Of a DNA stretch of 36,141 bases, positions 24,976 to 33,535 are shown one piece after another (positions within the stretch are counted from its first letter, which is position 1; every line of letters begins with the position of its first letter). The notes beneath the pieces were generated by a model. That model did no database searches and had not been told where the DNA came from. It saw only the letters and a program-made list of their open reading frames with translations. This DNA is from Chloroflexi bacterium RBG_19FT_COMBO_55_16 (GTDB lineage: Bacteria; Chloroflexota; Anaerolineae; Anaerolineales; UBA4823). The position numbers were made by a program, and so were the translations under genes. The stretch covers positions 37,371-73,511 of the forward strand of contig MGOK01000151.1 in NCBI GenBank assembly GCA_001795335.1, read 5' to 3'.

Positions 24976-26400
24976 CTACACCAGAGAAAGCAAGTAACTT
25001 GCTGTATGCATTCCAGCGCTGCCATCCACAAAGGTGCATTCCTGGGTGACAAATTTCTCCCGCGCCTCGTGGTTGGCGTGTGGGTTCTCTAAGTAATAAT
25101 TAATTGCCAGGCACAATTGCTCTTCGTTAAGGGTTTCCTTACCAGCCCCAGATTCTCGGAAGCGCGCATGTGTAGGCCACCCACCGATCTTCGAAAGCGG
25201 CAAAGTGAATTTCCCAGGCCATCCGACCGCTGAGTCGATGCACACGCTGACCACCGGTCGGGCATGAACGGACGCCTCAACTACCATGGTTGAATACACT
25301 GTTGTAAACACATCCGAATAAGCCATCATCGACGATTTCTCCGGCATATCCTCGCCAGAGTAATATCCCAATTCTCCACCTAAAGGCACCGGTTCTACCA
25401 CGTGGACATGCTGCAATTCCCGCCCCATCTGCCGGATCCGTTCTCGTTCGGTGATGAAGCGCGGCACGTCCATAAAATGGTTCGGATGCAGCCGCACTAA
25501 CAATTGAGCAGGAGCTGCTAACGAATTCGAAGATACCAATCGTGCCAGGGCCTCAACATTTTGGATATTAGGAGAGAAACTGATAAAGCTGCACGCGTAC
25601 GAGATCAACTTGCGTTTAGGATCCAAACCATGCAAGCGAAAATATTCCTGACGCGGCATTAACCATTGTTCCTGAAAATACCCATCATAGGAGGGGATAC
25701 CACCAATATTGATTCGCTGCGGAGCCCAATCAGAGCCTTGAATCAGTTCCTCTTTTTGGATTTCAGACCAACAGTTGATCCAATCCACAGGTGCTCCTGG
25801 CAAGCTGTAACTGCTGGTGTTGTCCCATCCCACGATCACCGACGCGGTGCTAACCCCGCGTGCAGCTGCCTCTCGCAAGATATAACGGTCGAGACGCCAA
25901 CCAGGTGTACTCGCAATAACCAAATCGGGTTGGTAGCGGTCAAATAGGTCTGAATAAAGCTGTGGATTAAATTCGTTTTGCGCTCGGACGATTGCCCGGC
26001 GAACCTGCTTAGAGTGGCGCATTCCAGCAACCATCCCCTCCATCAATGGGAACAGGATCCGCCGGCGTTTATGCGCTTCCCCTTGAACCTGGCGGACATA
26101 GCTATCTACGGCCTCCAGATTTATCCGGTTGGCAGCTCCAGCCCGTCTGAGGAAGTCCAGCCACCATTGGAGGGAATTATGCTCAGTCTGAAAATAGGCT
26201 CGCGCTTGTTTAAGCCGTAACCCTTCAATGATTAAGCCTGGTTTTCCAAAAGCCTGCTGGATTCGCTCGCGTAAGCCGTCATCAGTTAATAAAACTACCT
26301 CTATACCAGCTTCTAATAATCCGTTGACTACAGCGCTTTGCAAGAAATAGACGATGGCTAAGCCATGGTCAGCGCTGATAAATACTCGCCTCGACCCCAT
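24976..26400 (-). CDS. Putative GT-B fold glycosyltransferase / CDP-glycerol transferase-like protein
   Basis: 474 residues. The opening RRVFISADHGLAIVYFLQSA and EVVLLTDDG looks like the first Rossmann half of a GT-B enzyme. The second half has LLVRLHPNHF and AYSDVFTTVYSTMVVEASVH, followed by ARPVVSVCIDS. This HP motif plus S-T-x-x-x-E-A pattern is shared by CDP-glycerol glycerophosphotransferases and capsule-type transferases, where it binds the nucleotide donor. I cannot name the donor. No signal peptide or membrane helix is evident. It follows a GT2 gene with a 106-base gap, one of the larger gaps in the right block, in which I see nothing convincing. Confidence 0.65.
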   Translation of the reverse strand: MGSRRVFISADHGLAIVYFLQSAVVNGLLEAGIEVVLLTDDGLRERIQQAFGKPGLIIEGLRLKQARAYFQTEHNSLQWWLDFLRRAGAANRINLEAVDSYVRQVQGEAHKRRRILFPLMEGMVAGMRHSKQVRRAIVRAQNEFNPQLYSDLFDRYQPDLVIASTPGWRLDRYILREAAARGVSTASVIVGWDNTSSYSLPGAPVDWINCWSEIQKEELIQGSDWAPQRINIGGIPSYDGYFQEQWLMPRQEYFRLHGLDPKRKLISYACSFISFSPNIQNVEALARLVSSNSLAAPAQLLVRLHPNHFMDVPRFITERERIRQMGRELQHVHVVEPVPLGGELGYYSGEDMPEKSSMMAYSDVFTTVYSTMVVEASVHARPVVSVCIDSAVGWPGKFTLPLSKIGGWPTHARFRESGAGKETLNEEQLCLAINYYLENPHANHEAREKFVTQECTFVDGSAGMHTASYLLSLV

Positions 26401-26506
26401 AACTTTAAAATCCCTTCATCTTACGTACCCGATCATCCGTCTTCCCGTAAGTTGCATTTGGAGATAATTGAACCGCTGTCACCCAAACTTCCAGGAAATT
26501 GGTAAG

Positions 26507-27463
26507 TTACCGGCTTTTATACAGCAAGTCAAAACTAGCTTTGTGGATCCAGAGCAAAACCTTGCGCACGGGTTTCCAATCTTGGAACTTGCTCTCCTTA
26601 ACCAAATTTCCACTCCCAGCTATCCGTGGTGATACACCTAAGTCTGATAAGGCATTGCCCATATGCCTTATAGTCCATTGAGGCATCGACAGCCGCAAGT
26701 AGCCGTGTTCGTTGATGGCGATATCCAGCAACCGCACTTCTCCCATCGGCCGGCGGGAAGGAATGGGCAGGACTTCCTTCAGAACCTGTTTGCGAGCCAA
26801 GAATTGAAAATGGCCTGCACCAACATAATATTTTTGGCCTTTATAGAGGAGGCGTACGTCTTCTCCCTGGGAATATACCTGGCGCGCCTCAGTCTCACTA
26901 TAACCCAAACTTTGAACATGTCGCCAGAAGTCCTCCCACGGCATCAATAAGCCTCGTTCCAGGTGCGCCTCGGGATGCCCCTGCGCCCATTTAAGTGTGC
27001 TGGATGAGAACTTTTCGGGATTGCGCACCGGCATACCAGTCAGCATACCCACCTCGGGAATATCTTCCAGGACATCTAACTGTGCGGAGAGCCAGCCAGG
27101 ATAGAAATAGATGTCCGAGTCGGTATAGGCGATATACTCACCTGGAGCAGAAGCAAAGATGAAATTCCAGGCGCCTGCCTTGCCAACATTTTGCTCAGAA
27201 AGTACCAAGTACTGAACTCGCCCCTGAGATTGCGCTTCCAACAGGAATGACCGTACCTCTTGGCAACTGGCATTATCGAAAACCAACAGATCATAAGGCT
27301 GGTCAGTGTTTTCCCATATGCTCCCCAGGCAAGCCCTGAGCAATTCCAGGCCTTGCGCATAATATCCAGCTAAGAACGGAATATAGGTAACGACCGCCAC
27401 TGTCACCGATTTAGGTTGGGCGACAGAATCCAAGGATTTGGCTGGGTTTTGTCCTAAACGCAT
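26507..27463 (-). CDS. GT2 family glycosyltransferase
   Basis: 318 residues. The N-terminal domain has VTVAVVTYIPFLAG (21-34), the nucleotide-binding DLLVFDNASC and QNVGKAGAWNFIFASAPGEY, then the metal-binding YTDSDIYFYPGWL, a DxD motif. The arrangement resembles rhamnosyltransferase-like GT2 enzymes of O-antigen loci. Later the protein has a GHFQFLARKQVL stretch typical of the acceptor side. Donor and acceptor are unknown. It follows the GT-A-like gene at 27497-28396 with a 33-base gap. Confidence 0.88.
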   Translation of the reverse strand: MRLGQNPAKSLDSVAQPKSVTVAVVTYIPFLAGYYAQGLELLRACLGSIWENTDQPYDLLVFDNASCQEVRSFLLEAQSQGRVQYLVLSEQNVGKAGAWNFIFASAPGEYIAYTDSDIYFYPGWLSAQLDVLEDIPEVGMLTGMPVRNPEKFSSSTLKWAQGHPEAHLERGLLMPWEDFWRHVQSLGYSETEARQVYSQGEDVRLLYKGQKYYVGAGHFQFLARKQVLKEVLPIPSRRPMGEVRLLDIAINEHGYLRLSMPQWTIRHMGNALSDLGVSPRIAGSGNLVKESKFQDWKPVRKVLLWIHKASFDLLYKSR

Positions 27464-27496
27464 GGTCTACTCCTGCATCCCAGTTTGGTCACTATC

Positions 27497-28396
27497 CTAT
27501 AACGTCCCGCTGATCGCTCGCCGGAAGCGGCGCACCTTGCGGGCTAATGCCCAGCGCGTTCCCTTGCGCTCCCCCTCTGGCATCAATCCAACTTCTATCT
27601 TGCGCAATACCCTTAACAGGTTCGGTCTCGGAGGGCGAAGTTTTCCATGCACCAGCTGTTTGTTGGTATCCAGAACCATGTACATATGGGCGATCCCCCC
27701 CGCTAATTCCTGATTTTGGAAAGACTCCTCCAGGTTGTAGTGCGGCTGACCACCCGGTAGGTGGCTATAATCATGATTCTGGTGAATGACAATTACAGAC
27801 GGGGTAATATCTACCACATCCCATCCCTGGCTCACAGCATGATAAATGGCCCAATTATCCCATCCAGCCCGGCCAATGGAAAAATCGGGCATATCAGTAA
27901 ACAAAGACCGTGGAAAAACAAAATAATCGCTGCCCGCCGGGGCGTGCAATTCCCCGCGGGAGCGAACTTCATCCCGTAAGCGCTTGTCCCATTCCGGGCT
28001 GAAATCCAATTCTCTTTTAACGTCCAGATCCCACCGTTGACCCACAATCAGAAACCGATCCGCTTGAGTTGCTACCTGTTGCGAGGCCATGACGAAATCA
28101 GGCATAACCATAATATCCGCGTTGAGGTAAGCTAATAAAGGACTCTGGCTGGCTTGCCGAGCCAGCTCAAAAATCGAACTTACCTGGGGAGTCCTCTGCT
28201 GATTGCATCTGACGTTTGGTAGATACCGGATGCCTAACTCGGTTGCTACATCAGCCAGACCGGTCTCATCTCCGATCAACAGCGCCTCAACCTCTTCCCC
28301 CAGATGTAACCACGATTGAATGGCATTGCGTTGGATAGTAGCAATATGTGGGTTGGTGAAGGGCTTGGGAGCAGTGAAGATGGTCAGGAGTGACAT
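27497..28396 (-). CDS. Putative GT-A fold glycosyltransferase
   Basis: 299 residues. LTIFTAPKPFTNPHIATIQR opens the first strand. LLAYLNADIMVMPDF is a DxD-like strand end (N-A-D) where GT-A enzymes bind the nucleotide-sugar metal. AGSDYFVFPRSLFTDMPDFSIGRAGWDNWAIYHA resembles the acceptor-site segment of this family, and VIHQNHDYSHLPGG holds a conserved His-rich motif. I recognise the pattern as a widely distributed glycosyltransferase-like family without a firm biochemical assignment. The C-terminal 50 residues are basic and may contact the membrane. It starts 11 bases after the SpsF-type gene. Confidence 0.68.
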   Translation of the reverse strand: MSLLTIFTAPKPFTNPHIATIQRNAIQSWLHLGEEVEALLIGDETGLADVATELGIRYLPNVRCNQQRTPQVSSIFELARQASQSPLLAYLNADIMVMPDFVMASQQVATQADRFLIVGQRWDLDVKRELDFSPEWDKRLRDEVRSRGELHAPAGSDYFVFPRSLFTDMPDFSIGRAGWDNWAIYHAVSQGWDVVDITPSVIVIHQNHDYSHLPGGQPHYNLEESFQNQELAGGIAHMYMVLDTNKQLVHGKLRPPRPNLLRVLRKIEVGLMPEGERKGTRWALARKVRRFRRAISGTL

Positions 28397-28407
28397 TAGG
28401 AATCATT

Positions 28408-29277
28408 CTAGCGGCGATCATCGACGTCATGCACAGTTTTGTGCTGGACATCGGTGTTGATCTGTGCCAGTTCTGGATGGCGCTGAAATAGATTGAGGAT
28501 CTCATACCAGGTAAAGTCCTCGCGCCCCTCGAATTGAGCATAAATCTGGCGAACCAGATCCAGGTCTTCCGACGTATCTACGGTCCAGCGCAAGGCACCA
28601 TAGTCAGGATCATGATCCACCAGCAGAACTCGAAAACGACCTTCCCGCTCGTACAAATATGGCATGACATGCTCGCGTTGGTGGGGTTCGCTGGCCTCTC
28701 GCCAGGCGCGTTCCAAAGCTCGGAAGGTGCAAACCTCGGTATCCAGACCGATTGGAAAGGTGCGTTTCCAAGGCGGGGGCAACCGGTTCGCGGCAAAGTC
28801 CCATGGGGCGGATTTCTCCTCAACAATTGACTTCTGCTGCCTGACTTCTGAACGCTGAACGCTTAGTTTTGACTGCCGACTGCTGATCGAAGGTGGCTGA
28901 CGGCTGACTACATCCCTCCCTAGGAAAGCGTTAACCACTATATCGATTACACCGGGGTCGATCAATGGGCAGTCCGCAGTGATGCGTACGATTACTTCCC
29001 CTCCAAACTGTCGCCCTGCATGGTAATAACGATCGAGTACATCGTGGGCGCTGCCGCGCGAGTAAAGGTATCCGCGCCCTTTGCAAAGAGCTTCCACTGC
29101 GTTATCAGATGGGTCGCTGGTCGTGGCAACGACCACTTCGTCTACAGTCTCCGCCCGCTGGACGCGCTCTACGACGCGCACCAGCATGGGCTGCCCGGCA
29201 ATGTCCAGCAAAACTTTCCCCGGTAAGCGGCGGGAGGACATACGGGCTTGAATAATGGCGAGTATCCGTGATTGCAT
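28408..29277 (-). CDS. spsF: SpsF-type cytidylyltransferase with a repeat-encoded insert
   Basis: 289 residues. The N-terminus IIQARMSSRRLPGKVLLDI (8-26) is the SpsF/KdsB-like nucleotide-binding motif, ITADCPLIDPGVID (99-112) the next core segment, and LRWTVDTSEDLDLVRQIY the metal and base site near the end. SpsF of Bacillus sits in the spore coat polysaccharide operon with SpsE, a NeuB homologue, as here with the NeuB gene two genes upstream. About 35 residues (123-158), with blocks like SRQPPSI, SSRQSKL and SVQRSEV, interrupt the fold before DFAANRLPPPW and are encoded by a period-7 array. SpsF is usually about 240-250 residues, so the extra length is explained. Whether it is active is unknown. 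Confidence 0.88.
   Translation of the reverse strand: MQSRILAIIQARMSSRRLPGKVLLDIAGQPMLVRVVERVQRAETVDEVVVATTSDPSDNAVEALCKGRGYLYSRGSAHDVLDRYYHAGRQFGGEVIVRITADCPLIDPGVIDIVVNAFLGRDVVSRQPPSISSRQSKLSVQRSEVRQQKSIVEEKSAPWDFAANRLPPPWKRTFPIGLDTEVCTFRALERAWREASEPHQREHVMPYLYEREGRFRVLLVDHDPDYGALRWTVDTSEDLDLVRQIYAQFEGREDFTWYEILNLFQRHPELAQINTDVQHKTVHDVDDRR
28830..28906. repeat. Period-7 degenerate repeat array, ACNNCTG/GCTGAYG type, 11 units, inside spsF
   Basis: Plus-strand units in one register: acttctg, ctgcctg, acttctg, aacgctg, aacgctt, agttttg, actgccg, actgctg, atcgaag, gtggctg, acggctg. The unit is a circular shift of that at 770-881. On the minus strand it is read in the equivalent phase, giving Q-P-P-S-I-S-like heptapeptides. 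It is the second insertion of this family into an otherwise normal minus-strand gene. Confidence 0.85.
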
Positions 29278-29304
29278 CGGGTGAATTGGAACAAAGTAAA
29301 ATGG

Positions 29305-30408
29305 CTATTGATTATTCATCGCCAGCTGGTAGGCTCTTGTAAGCTCCTGAAAATTCTTCTCCCAGTCAGCGCGTTTTTCTGCTAATTGGCGGGCAGCCTG
29401 ACCCATCTCGGGCAGGCGATGGCGCTGATCGACTGTATCGAGTATCGTCGCAGCCAGTGCATCAACATCTCCATCCGGGAACCACCAACCATGCTCCCCC
29501 GGCTCCACCCATTCCCGGTTGCCGGGTATGTCGGAAACCAGGGCTGGGCAGCCACACGCCAGCGCTTCCAGAAGCGAAATCGATGTCCCATCGCTGTGAG
29601 AGGCGCTGATATACAAGTCAGCCTGGCGATAATAGCGCGGTAAGTCCACCTGGCTGACCTGCCCGGGGAATTCTACCCGGTTTATAACTTCTCCCTCGAT
29701 AAAGATGCGCCGAATCTCATCAGCCTGGGACCCATTCCCCAACATGCACAGACGCAATTCCGGGCAATGTCTGGCTGCCTTCACAAAGGCGCGGGCCAGG
29801 ACTTCCACGCCGTAGATCGACTCCCAGCCGCGGGTGGAAAGCAATTTGAATGTCTGGCTTTGCGTACGTTCTGATGCATCAGAGGTGAAGGCAGTCAGAT
29901 CAATTCCCCAGGGGAAAGTCACGATACGCTCATCCGGCATACCCAGGTCGATCGCCTTCCGGCGAATTGTGTTGCAATCACCCACCATCACCGCACTGCG
30001 CCTAAGCGTGAAACGCGTCGCCCAACGCCAGAGGACGTTCCGGTCTGCGTCCAGTAATAGGTCATATCCCCAGGACATACTGACCAGTGGTCGAAATCCT
30101 GCCAACGCCGCCAGGAAGGCTGTAGTTTGCAACGGGCCGGCGTGGACAAGGTCTGGTTTGATCTCCCTGAGCACTCTTTTTAGATCGGAGAGCAGACGCG
30201 GACCATCACTCAGGCTCGCCGGTGCCTGTCCCCCAGTCCAGGGTATACGCTCGATCCCCTGCGGAGGTGGGCGATCTTCAAGGGGATGACCGCGCCGTTC
30301 CAGCTGCAGGAAATAAACATGGTACCCGGTTCCCGCCAGCGTAGCTAGAAAGCGCCGATCGTGGGTGGTGTAATCACGGGTGAAGTATAATATACGACCC
30401 TTATGCAC
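29305..30408 (-). CDS. GT4 family glycosyltransferase
   Basis: 367 residues. GT-B fold with the N-terminal RILYFTRDYTTHDRRFLATL and the GT4 donor-binding region ADLYISASHSDGTSISLLEA (about 280-299), which carries the E-x7-E type signature, followed by LACGCPALVSDIPG. LLSTRGWESIYGVEVLARAF starts the second domain. It transfers a sugar with retention from a nucleotide donor, cytoplasmic side. Start: GTG 30408 with GGTGG six bases upstream is preferred; a TTG at 30411 is also open. It overlaps the NeuB-family gene by 8 bases. Sugar unknown. Confidence 0.88.
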   Translation of the reverse strand: MHKGRILYFTRDYTTHDRRFLATLAGTGYHVYFLQLERRGHPLEDRPPPQGIERIPWTGGQAPASLSDGPRLLSDLKRVLREIKPDLVHAGPLQTTAFLAALAGFRPLVSMSWGYDLLLDADRNVLWRWATRFTLRRSAVMVGDCNTIRRKAIDLGMPDERIVTFPWGIDLTAFTSDASERTQSQTFKLLSTRGWESIYGVEVLARAFVKAARHCPELRLCMLGNGSQADEIRRIFIEGEVINRVEFPGQVSQVDLPRYYRQADLYISASHSDGTSISLLEALACGCPALVSDIPGNREWVEPGEHGWWFPDGDVDALAATILDTVDQRHRLPEMGQAARQLAEKRADWEKNFQELTRAYQLAMNNQ

Positions 30409-31468
30409 CAAGATCCACCCATCTCAATTCTTTCCCAGCCGGGATGTTTGTGAGGGCGCGCGTGCCGATGACGCTTTCGATCTCATAAGGCAAGATGGCG
30501 CCTGGAGTCGCTGGGCGTAAAACGGCGATCATCTCACGCGTAAAGGCTTCCCCGACCTTGATCTCGCGCCCAGCGCGCAGGCAACGTCGCTGGAGGATGA
30601 CAGTCTGCTGCTCGTTGTCGCTGACGAACTTATCTGCTGAACCCAGGGCGCGCTCCAGTTCACGCGTCCGCTCGACCATCTCACGCCAGGTGGCAGGGGT
30701 CATCGAGAAGGGATGGTCAGGGCCGATCCGGCGATTATTGTCGGTGAAATGCTTCTCGATCACCCGCGCTCCAAAGGCGATCGCCCCTAATACGGTAGCA
30801 TGACCAGAGGTATGGTCAGACAGTCCCAGGACGACTTCGGGGAATAAAGTATGGTACGTATTTAGCACGCGCAAGTGAATGTGATTGAAGTTCTCCAGGC
30901 TGGCAGTGTAGTTCGTGTTGCATTGCATCAAGACCAGCTGAGGGTTGATCGTTAGAATAGTGTGCACCGCTCGCTGCACCTCGCCAATATTCGAGGCGCC
31001 GGTGGCCAAGATGACCGGTTTACCTTTGCGAGCAATGCGCACCAGGGCTTCGAGCCACGTGATATCCCCCGATCCAATTTTATAGGCCGGCACATACGGG
31101 TCGAGCATATCGATGGCGTCGAAATCGTAAGGCGATGAGAAATAGTCGATGCCGGCTTTGTCGCACGCTTCCTTCAAGATTGGCGACCATTCAAACGGAA
31201 TGGAGGCGTCCGCGTAGACCTCGAAGACCGATTTTTTCCAGGTCGCCTGGTGGGAAATCTGCCCTCCCAAGGACTTGAAACCGTAATCGGAGACGATCTG
31301 GGGGGCACGGAAGTTTTGGAACTTCGCCGCATCGGCTCCGGCTTCCTTGGCAAGGCGGATGAGCAGCTTAGCGCGTTCCAGGTCGCCGTCGTGGTTGGCC
31401 GAAATGTCGGCAATGAAGTATGTGGGCTGATTCTCAGCTATGATATGTGAGCCGATTTGGATTTCCAT
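30401..31468 (-). CDS. NeuB/SpsE/PseI-family nonulosonic acid synthase
   Basis: 355 residues, the normal length for a stand-alone NeuB. YFIADISANHDGDLERAK (17-34), DAAKFQNF (50-57), PAYKIGSGDI (130-139), LILM-type strand before QCNTNY, LSDHTSG and VIEKHFTDNNRRIGPDHPF form the TIM-barrel domain. The SAF domain follows at about 295-350 (EAFTREMIAVLRP). It condenses phosphoenolpyruvate with a modified hexose. Sequence alone does not decide between neuraminate, legionaminate and pseudaminate types; the PseB-type dehydratase two genes upstream and SpsF downstream suggest a Pse/Leg/Sps-type product. It is well diverged from the NeuB fusion at 15614-17548. GGAGGA precedes the ATG by five bases. Confidence 0.92.
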   Translation of the reverse strand: MEIQIGSHIIAENQPTYFIADISANHDGDLERAKLLIRLAKEAGADAAKFQNFRAPQIVSDYGFKSLGGQISHQATWKKSVFEVYADASIPFEWSPILKEACDKAGIDYFSSPYDFDAIDMLDPYVPAYKIGSGDITWLEALVRIARKGKPVILATGASNIGEVQRAVHTILTINPQLVLMQCNTNYTASLENFNHIHLRVLNTYHTLFPEVVLGLSDHTSGHATVLGAIAFGARVIEKHFTDNNRRIGPDHPFSMTPATWREMVERTRELERALGSADKFVSDNEQQTVILQRRCLRAGREIKVGEAFTREMIAVLRPATPGAILPYEIESVIGTRALTNIPAGKELRWVDLGA

Positions 31469-31473
31469 AGAGT

Positions 31474-31479
31474 TCCTCC
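31474..31479 (-). promoter_or_regulatory. Ribosome binding site of the stand-alone NeuB-family gene
   Basis: The minus strand reads GGAGGA five bases before ATG 31468, a near-consensus Shine-Dalgarno that fixes this start. Confidence 0.65.
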
Positions 31480-31504
31480 CAGCTACTACCTAATTTCGAA
31501 GACC

Positions 31505-32419
31505 TTACCTCCCCATTATTTTCAACATTTTCGGATAACCCTCTTGATAGAGGCGATAAAAACGCGCCAATCCTTCAGAAACTCCTGGCGGAGATTCCCC
31601 TAAATCCCTGGTCAACTTGTCCACCTTAAGGATTAATTTGGGAGAGCGTGCGGCTTTCAAGCCCGCGTCGAAGACCGAGACTGGGGAAATTAAATGCTCA
31701 TCAAAACCGAACAGCCGCGCCAGAGCCAGGCCGAAATCGTATTTGCTAATACACTCGCTCGCGACGACATGGTAAAGCCCGGTCATCTCCTTCGCCAGCA
31801 TATTCAATAATATGTGCGCCAGGTCATTAGCCAACAGCGGGCAAAAGGACACATCTGTAAAACCCATCACCTGCTTGCCATCTCGCAAGTTATTGAAGAA
31901 CCACTCGGCCAGGCTGCGTCTGCCGCTTAAACTCCAGCCGAACAGGTTGACTCGGGCAACGATCGCCTCAGGGTTCATATTCCAAACCGAGCGCTCCCCT
32001 TCCAGTTTTGTGCGGGCATAGATGCTGAGCGGGTTAGGCTGATCCTGCTCGGTATACTTCCCGCGTTCCCCGTCAAAAACCGCATCCGTCGAGATATGCA
32101 CCAGGCGCGCTCCGCCCCTGGCGACATACTTTGCCAGTTTTTCAGGAAGTTCGCTATTCAGTTTTCCCGCCATGGCCGGGTCGGCCTCACAGGCGTCTAC
32201 GTTCGCCAGCGCCGCGCAGTGGATCACCCAATCCGGTTGGGTCTCGTCTAGAACTCGCTCCACTTCTCCGGGAACAAGCAGGTCTGCTTGCAGGACGGTG
32301 AAAGCGGAAGATCGTAATCTATGCGCATTTACCGTGCCAAAGACCGTATGCTGCTGGCTGGCTTCGAGCGCCAGGTTGAGCCCTAGCAAGCCGCTGGCAC
32401 CAGTGACGAGGATTCGCAT
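31505..32419 (-). CDS. rfbD: RmlD/SpsK-like NAD(P)-dependent sugar reductase (extended SDR)
   Basis: 304 residues. Cofactor motif GASGLLG (7-13), VIHCAALANVDACEADP (65-81), STDAVFDG (110-117), catalytic Y134 and K138 in YARTK, and a substrate domain with FFNNLRDGKQV. This is the RmlD substrate-binding family: dTDP-4-dehydrorhamnose reductase and relatives. It may make dTDP-L-rhamnose with the RmlC encoded at the left edge, or reduce a 4-keto sugar from the neighbouring PseB-type dehydratase; the sequence does not decide. It lies 36 bases before the NeuB-family gene and 74 bases after the dehydratase gene. Confidence 0.8.
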   Translation of the reverse strand: MRILVTGASGLLGLNLALEASQQHTVFGTVNAHRLRSSAFTVLQADLLVPGEVERVLDETQPDWVIHCAALANVDACEADPAMAGKLNSELPEKLAKYVARGGARLVHISTDAVFDGERGKYTEQDQPNPLSIYARTKLEGERSVWNMNPEAIVARVNLFGWSLSGRRSLAEWFFNNLRDGKQVMGFTDVSFCPLLANDLAHILLNMLAKEMTGLYHVVASECISKYDFGLALARLFGFDEHLISPVSVFDAGLKAARSPKLILKVDKLTRDLGESPPGVSEGLARFYRLYQEGYPKMLKIMGR

Positions 32420-32493
32420 CCTATTTGCCTAATTCAGGCATCTTATGGTTGAGGCCAGGAACTTATCTGGGCAGGAAAAGATTTAAAGTAAAG

Positions 32494-33516
32494 TTATCCT
32501 TCGATCAATCCATGTAGCTGGTCGACACCGATTGGAGCGACAATTTCCCGGATTTGGTCGAGAGTCAACCAGTCTGTATTTGTATCGCTCGCATAACGGT
32601 ATCCATCGGGCAACAATTGCCCGTTTGCTTGCCAATCGTGCCCAAACCAGAGTTCAGCGGATGGTTGTACCACAAACATATCCTGCAACTCCACTGTGGA
32701 GCGGGCTTCGTCCTCGTGAATCAGCACTTCATGCAGCTTCTCGCCAGGCCGGATTCCGATCACCTCATAATCTGCCTGCGGGGCGATGACTCGGGCGAGA
32801 TCCACAATTCGTGTGCTGGGAATCTTCGGCACAAACACTTCGCCCCCGTGCATTTGTTCGCTGCAGCGGATCACGAAGCGCACGCCTTGCTCCAGAGTCA
32901 ACCAGAAGCGCGTCATACGCTCATCGGTAATGGTAAGTTTCCCGTTCTGGCGTTGCTTGAAAAAGGTCGGGATCACGCTCCCCCGGCTGCCCACCACATT
33001 GCCATAGCGTACGCAGCTGAAGCGTGTGGCAGTGCCTCCGGCATAAGCATTGCTCTGCACGAAGAGCTTCTCGGCTGCCAGCTTGGTTGCACCGTAGAGG
33101 TTGATCGGGTTGACAGCTTTATCCGTGCTCAAAGCCAACACTTTCTTGACGTTGGAGTCCAGAGCAGCTTCGATCACATTGCCGCTGCCCAGGATGTTGG
33201 TCTTGATCGCCTCCATCGGGTTATATTCGCAGGCAGGTACCTGTTTGAGGGCTGCGGCGTGCACGACAATGTCGACTCCATGCATGGCGCGGCGTAAACG
33301 CTCAAGGTCGCGTACGTCCCCGATAAAGTAACGCAAGTTGGGATGGTTAAACCCACCTGTACGCATCTCATGCTGCTTGAGTTCATCGCGACTATAAATG
33401 ATCAGCTTGCCGGGGTGGTACTCGCGCAGCATGATCTCGACGAATTTCTTGCCGAATGAACCCGTGCCGCCGGTCACCAGGACGACTTGATTATTCCAGT
33501 CCACAAATCTCTCCAT
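32494..33516 (-). CDS. pseB: PseB/FlaA1-type UDP-N-acetylglucosamine 4,6-dehydratase
   Basis: 340 residues, full length for PseB. Cofactor loop TGGTGSFG (15-22), YSRDELKQHEMR (41-52), VHAAALKQVPACEYNPMEAI (85-104), active-site T131-D132-K133 and Y141, K145 in YGATK. The D132, K133 and Y141 positions match the catalytic residues known for FlaA1. The reaction makes UDP-2-acetamido-2,6-dideoxy-4-keto-hexose, the first step of pseudaminic acid and of other 6-deoxy amino sugars. The aminotransferase, N-acetyltransferase and nucleotidase (PseC, PseH, PseG) are not in the window. Its ATG overlaps a TTCACGN heptamer (GTGAATG on the minus strand), only 14 bases after the methyltransferase stop. Confidence 0.93.
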   Translation of the reverse strand: MERFVDWNNQVVLVTGGTGSFGKKFVEIMLREYHPGKLIIYSRDELKQHEMRTGGFNHPNLRYFIGDVRDLERLRRAMHGVDIVVHAAALKQVPACEYNPMEAIKTNILGSGNVIEAALDSNVKKVLALSTDKAVNPINLYGATKLAAEKLFVQSNAYAGGTATRFSCVRYGNVVGSRGSVIPTFFKQRQNGKLTITDERMTRFWLTLEQGVRFVIRCSEQMHGGEVFVPKIPSTRIVDLARVIAPQADYEVIGIRPGEKLHEVLIHEDEARSTVELQDMFVVQPSAELWFGHDWQANGQLLPDGYRYASDTNTDWLTLDQIREIVAPIGVDQLHGLIEG

Positions 33517-33535
33517 TCACGTTTCACGCTTCACG
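33515..33535. repeat. TTCACGN heptamer repeat (3 units) between methyltransferase stop and pseB start
   Basis: Plus-strand units attcacg, tttcacg, cttcacg, in the same orientation as the arrays at 15571 and 17616. On the minus strand they give the TGA stop of the methyltransferase (33531-33533) at one end and the ATG of pseB (33514-33516) at the other, so the whole 14-base gap is repeat. Confidence 0.75.

Noticed and set aside
28408..29277. spsF as a pseudogene because of the repeat insertion
   Set aside because: The frame stays open, and both flanking core segments and the C-terminal motifs are intact.
32554..33297. Plus-strand open frame of 247 codons opposite pseB
   Set aside because: It is antisense to a gene whose catalytic residues are all intact, and its sequence shows no family motif.
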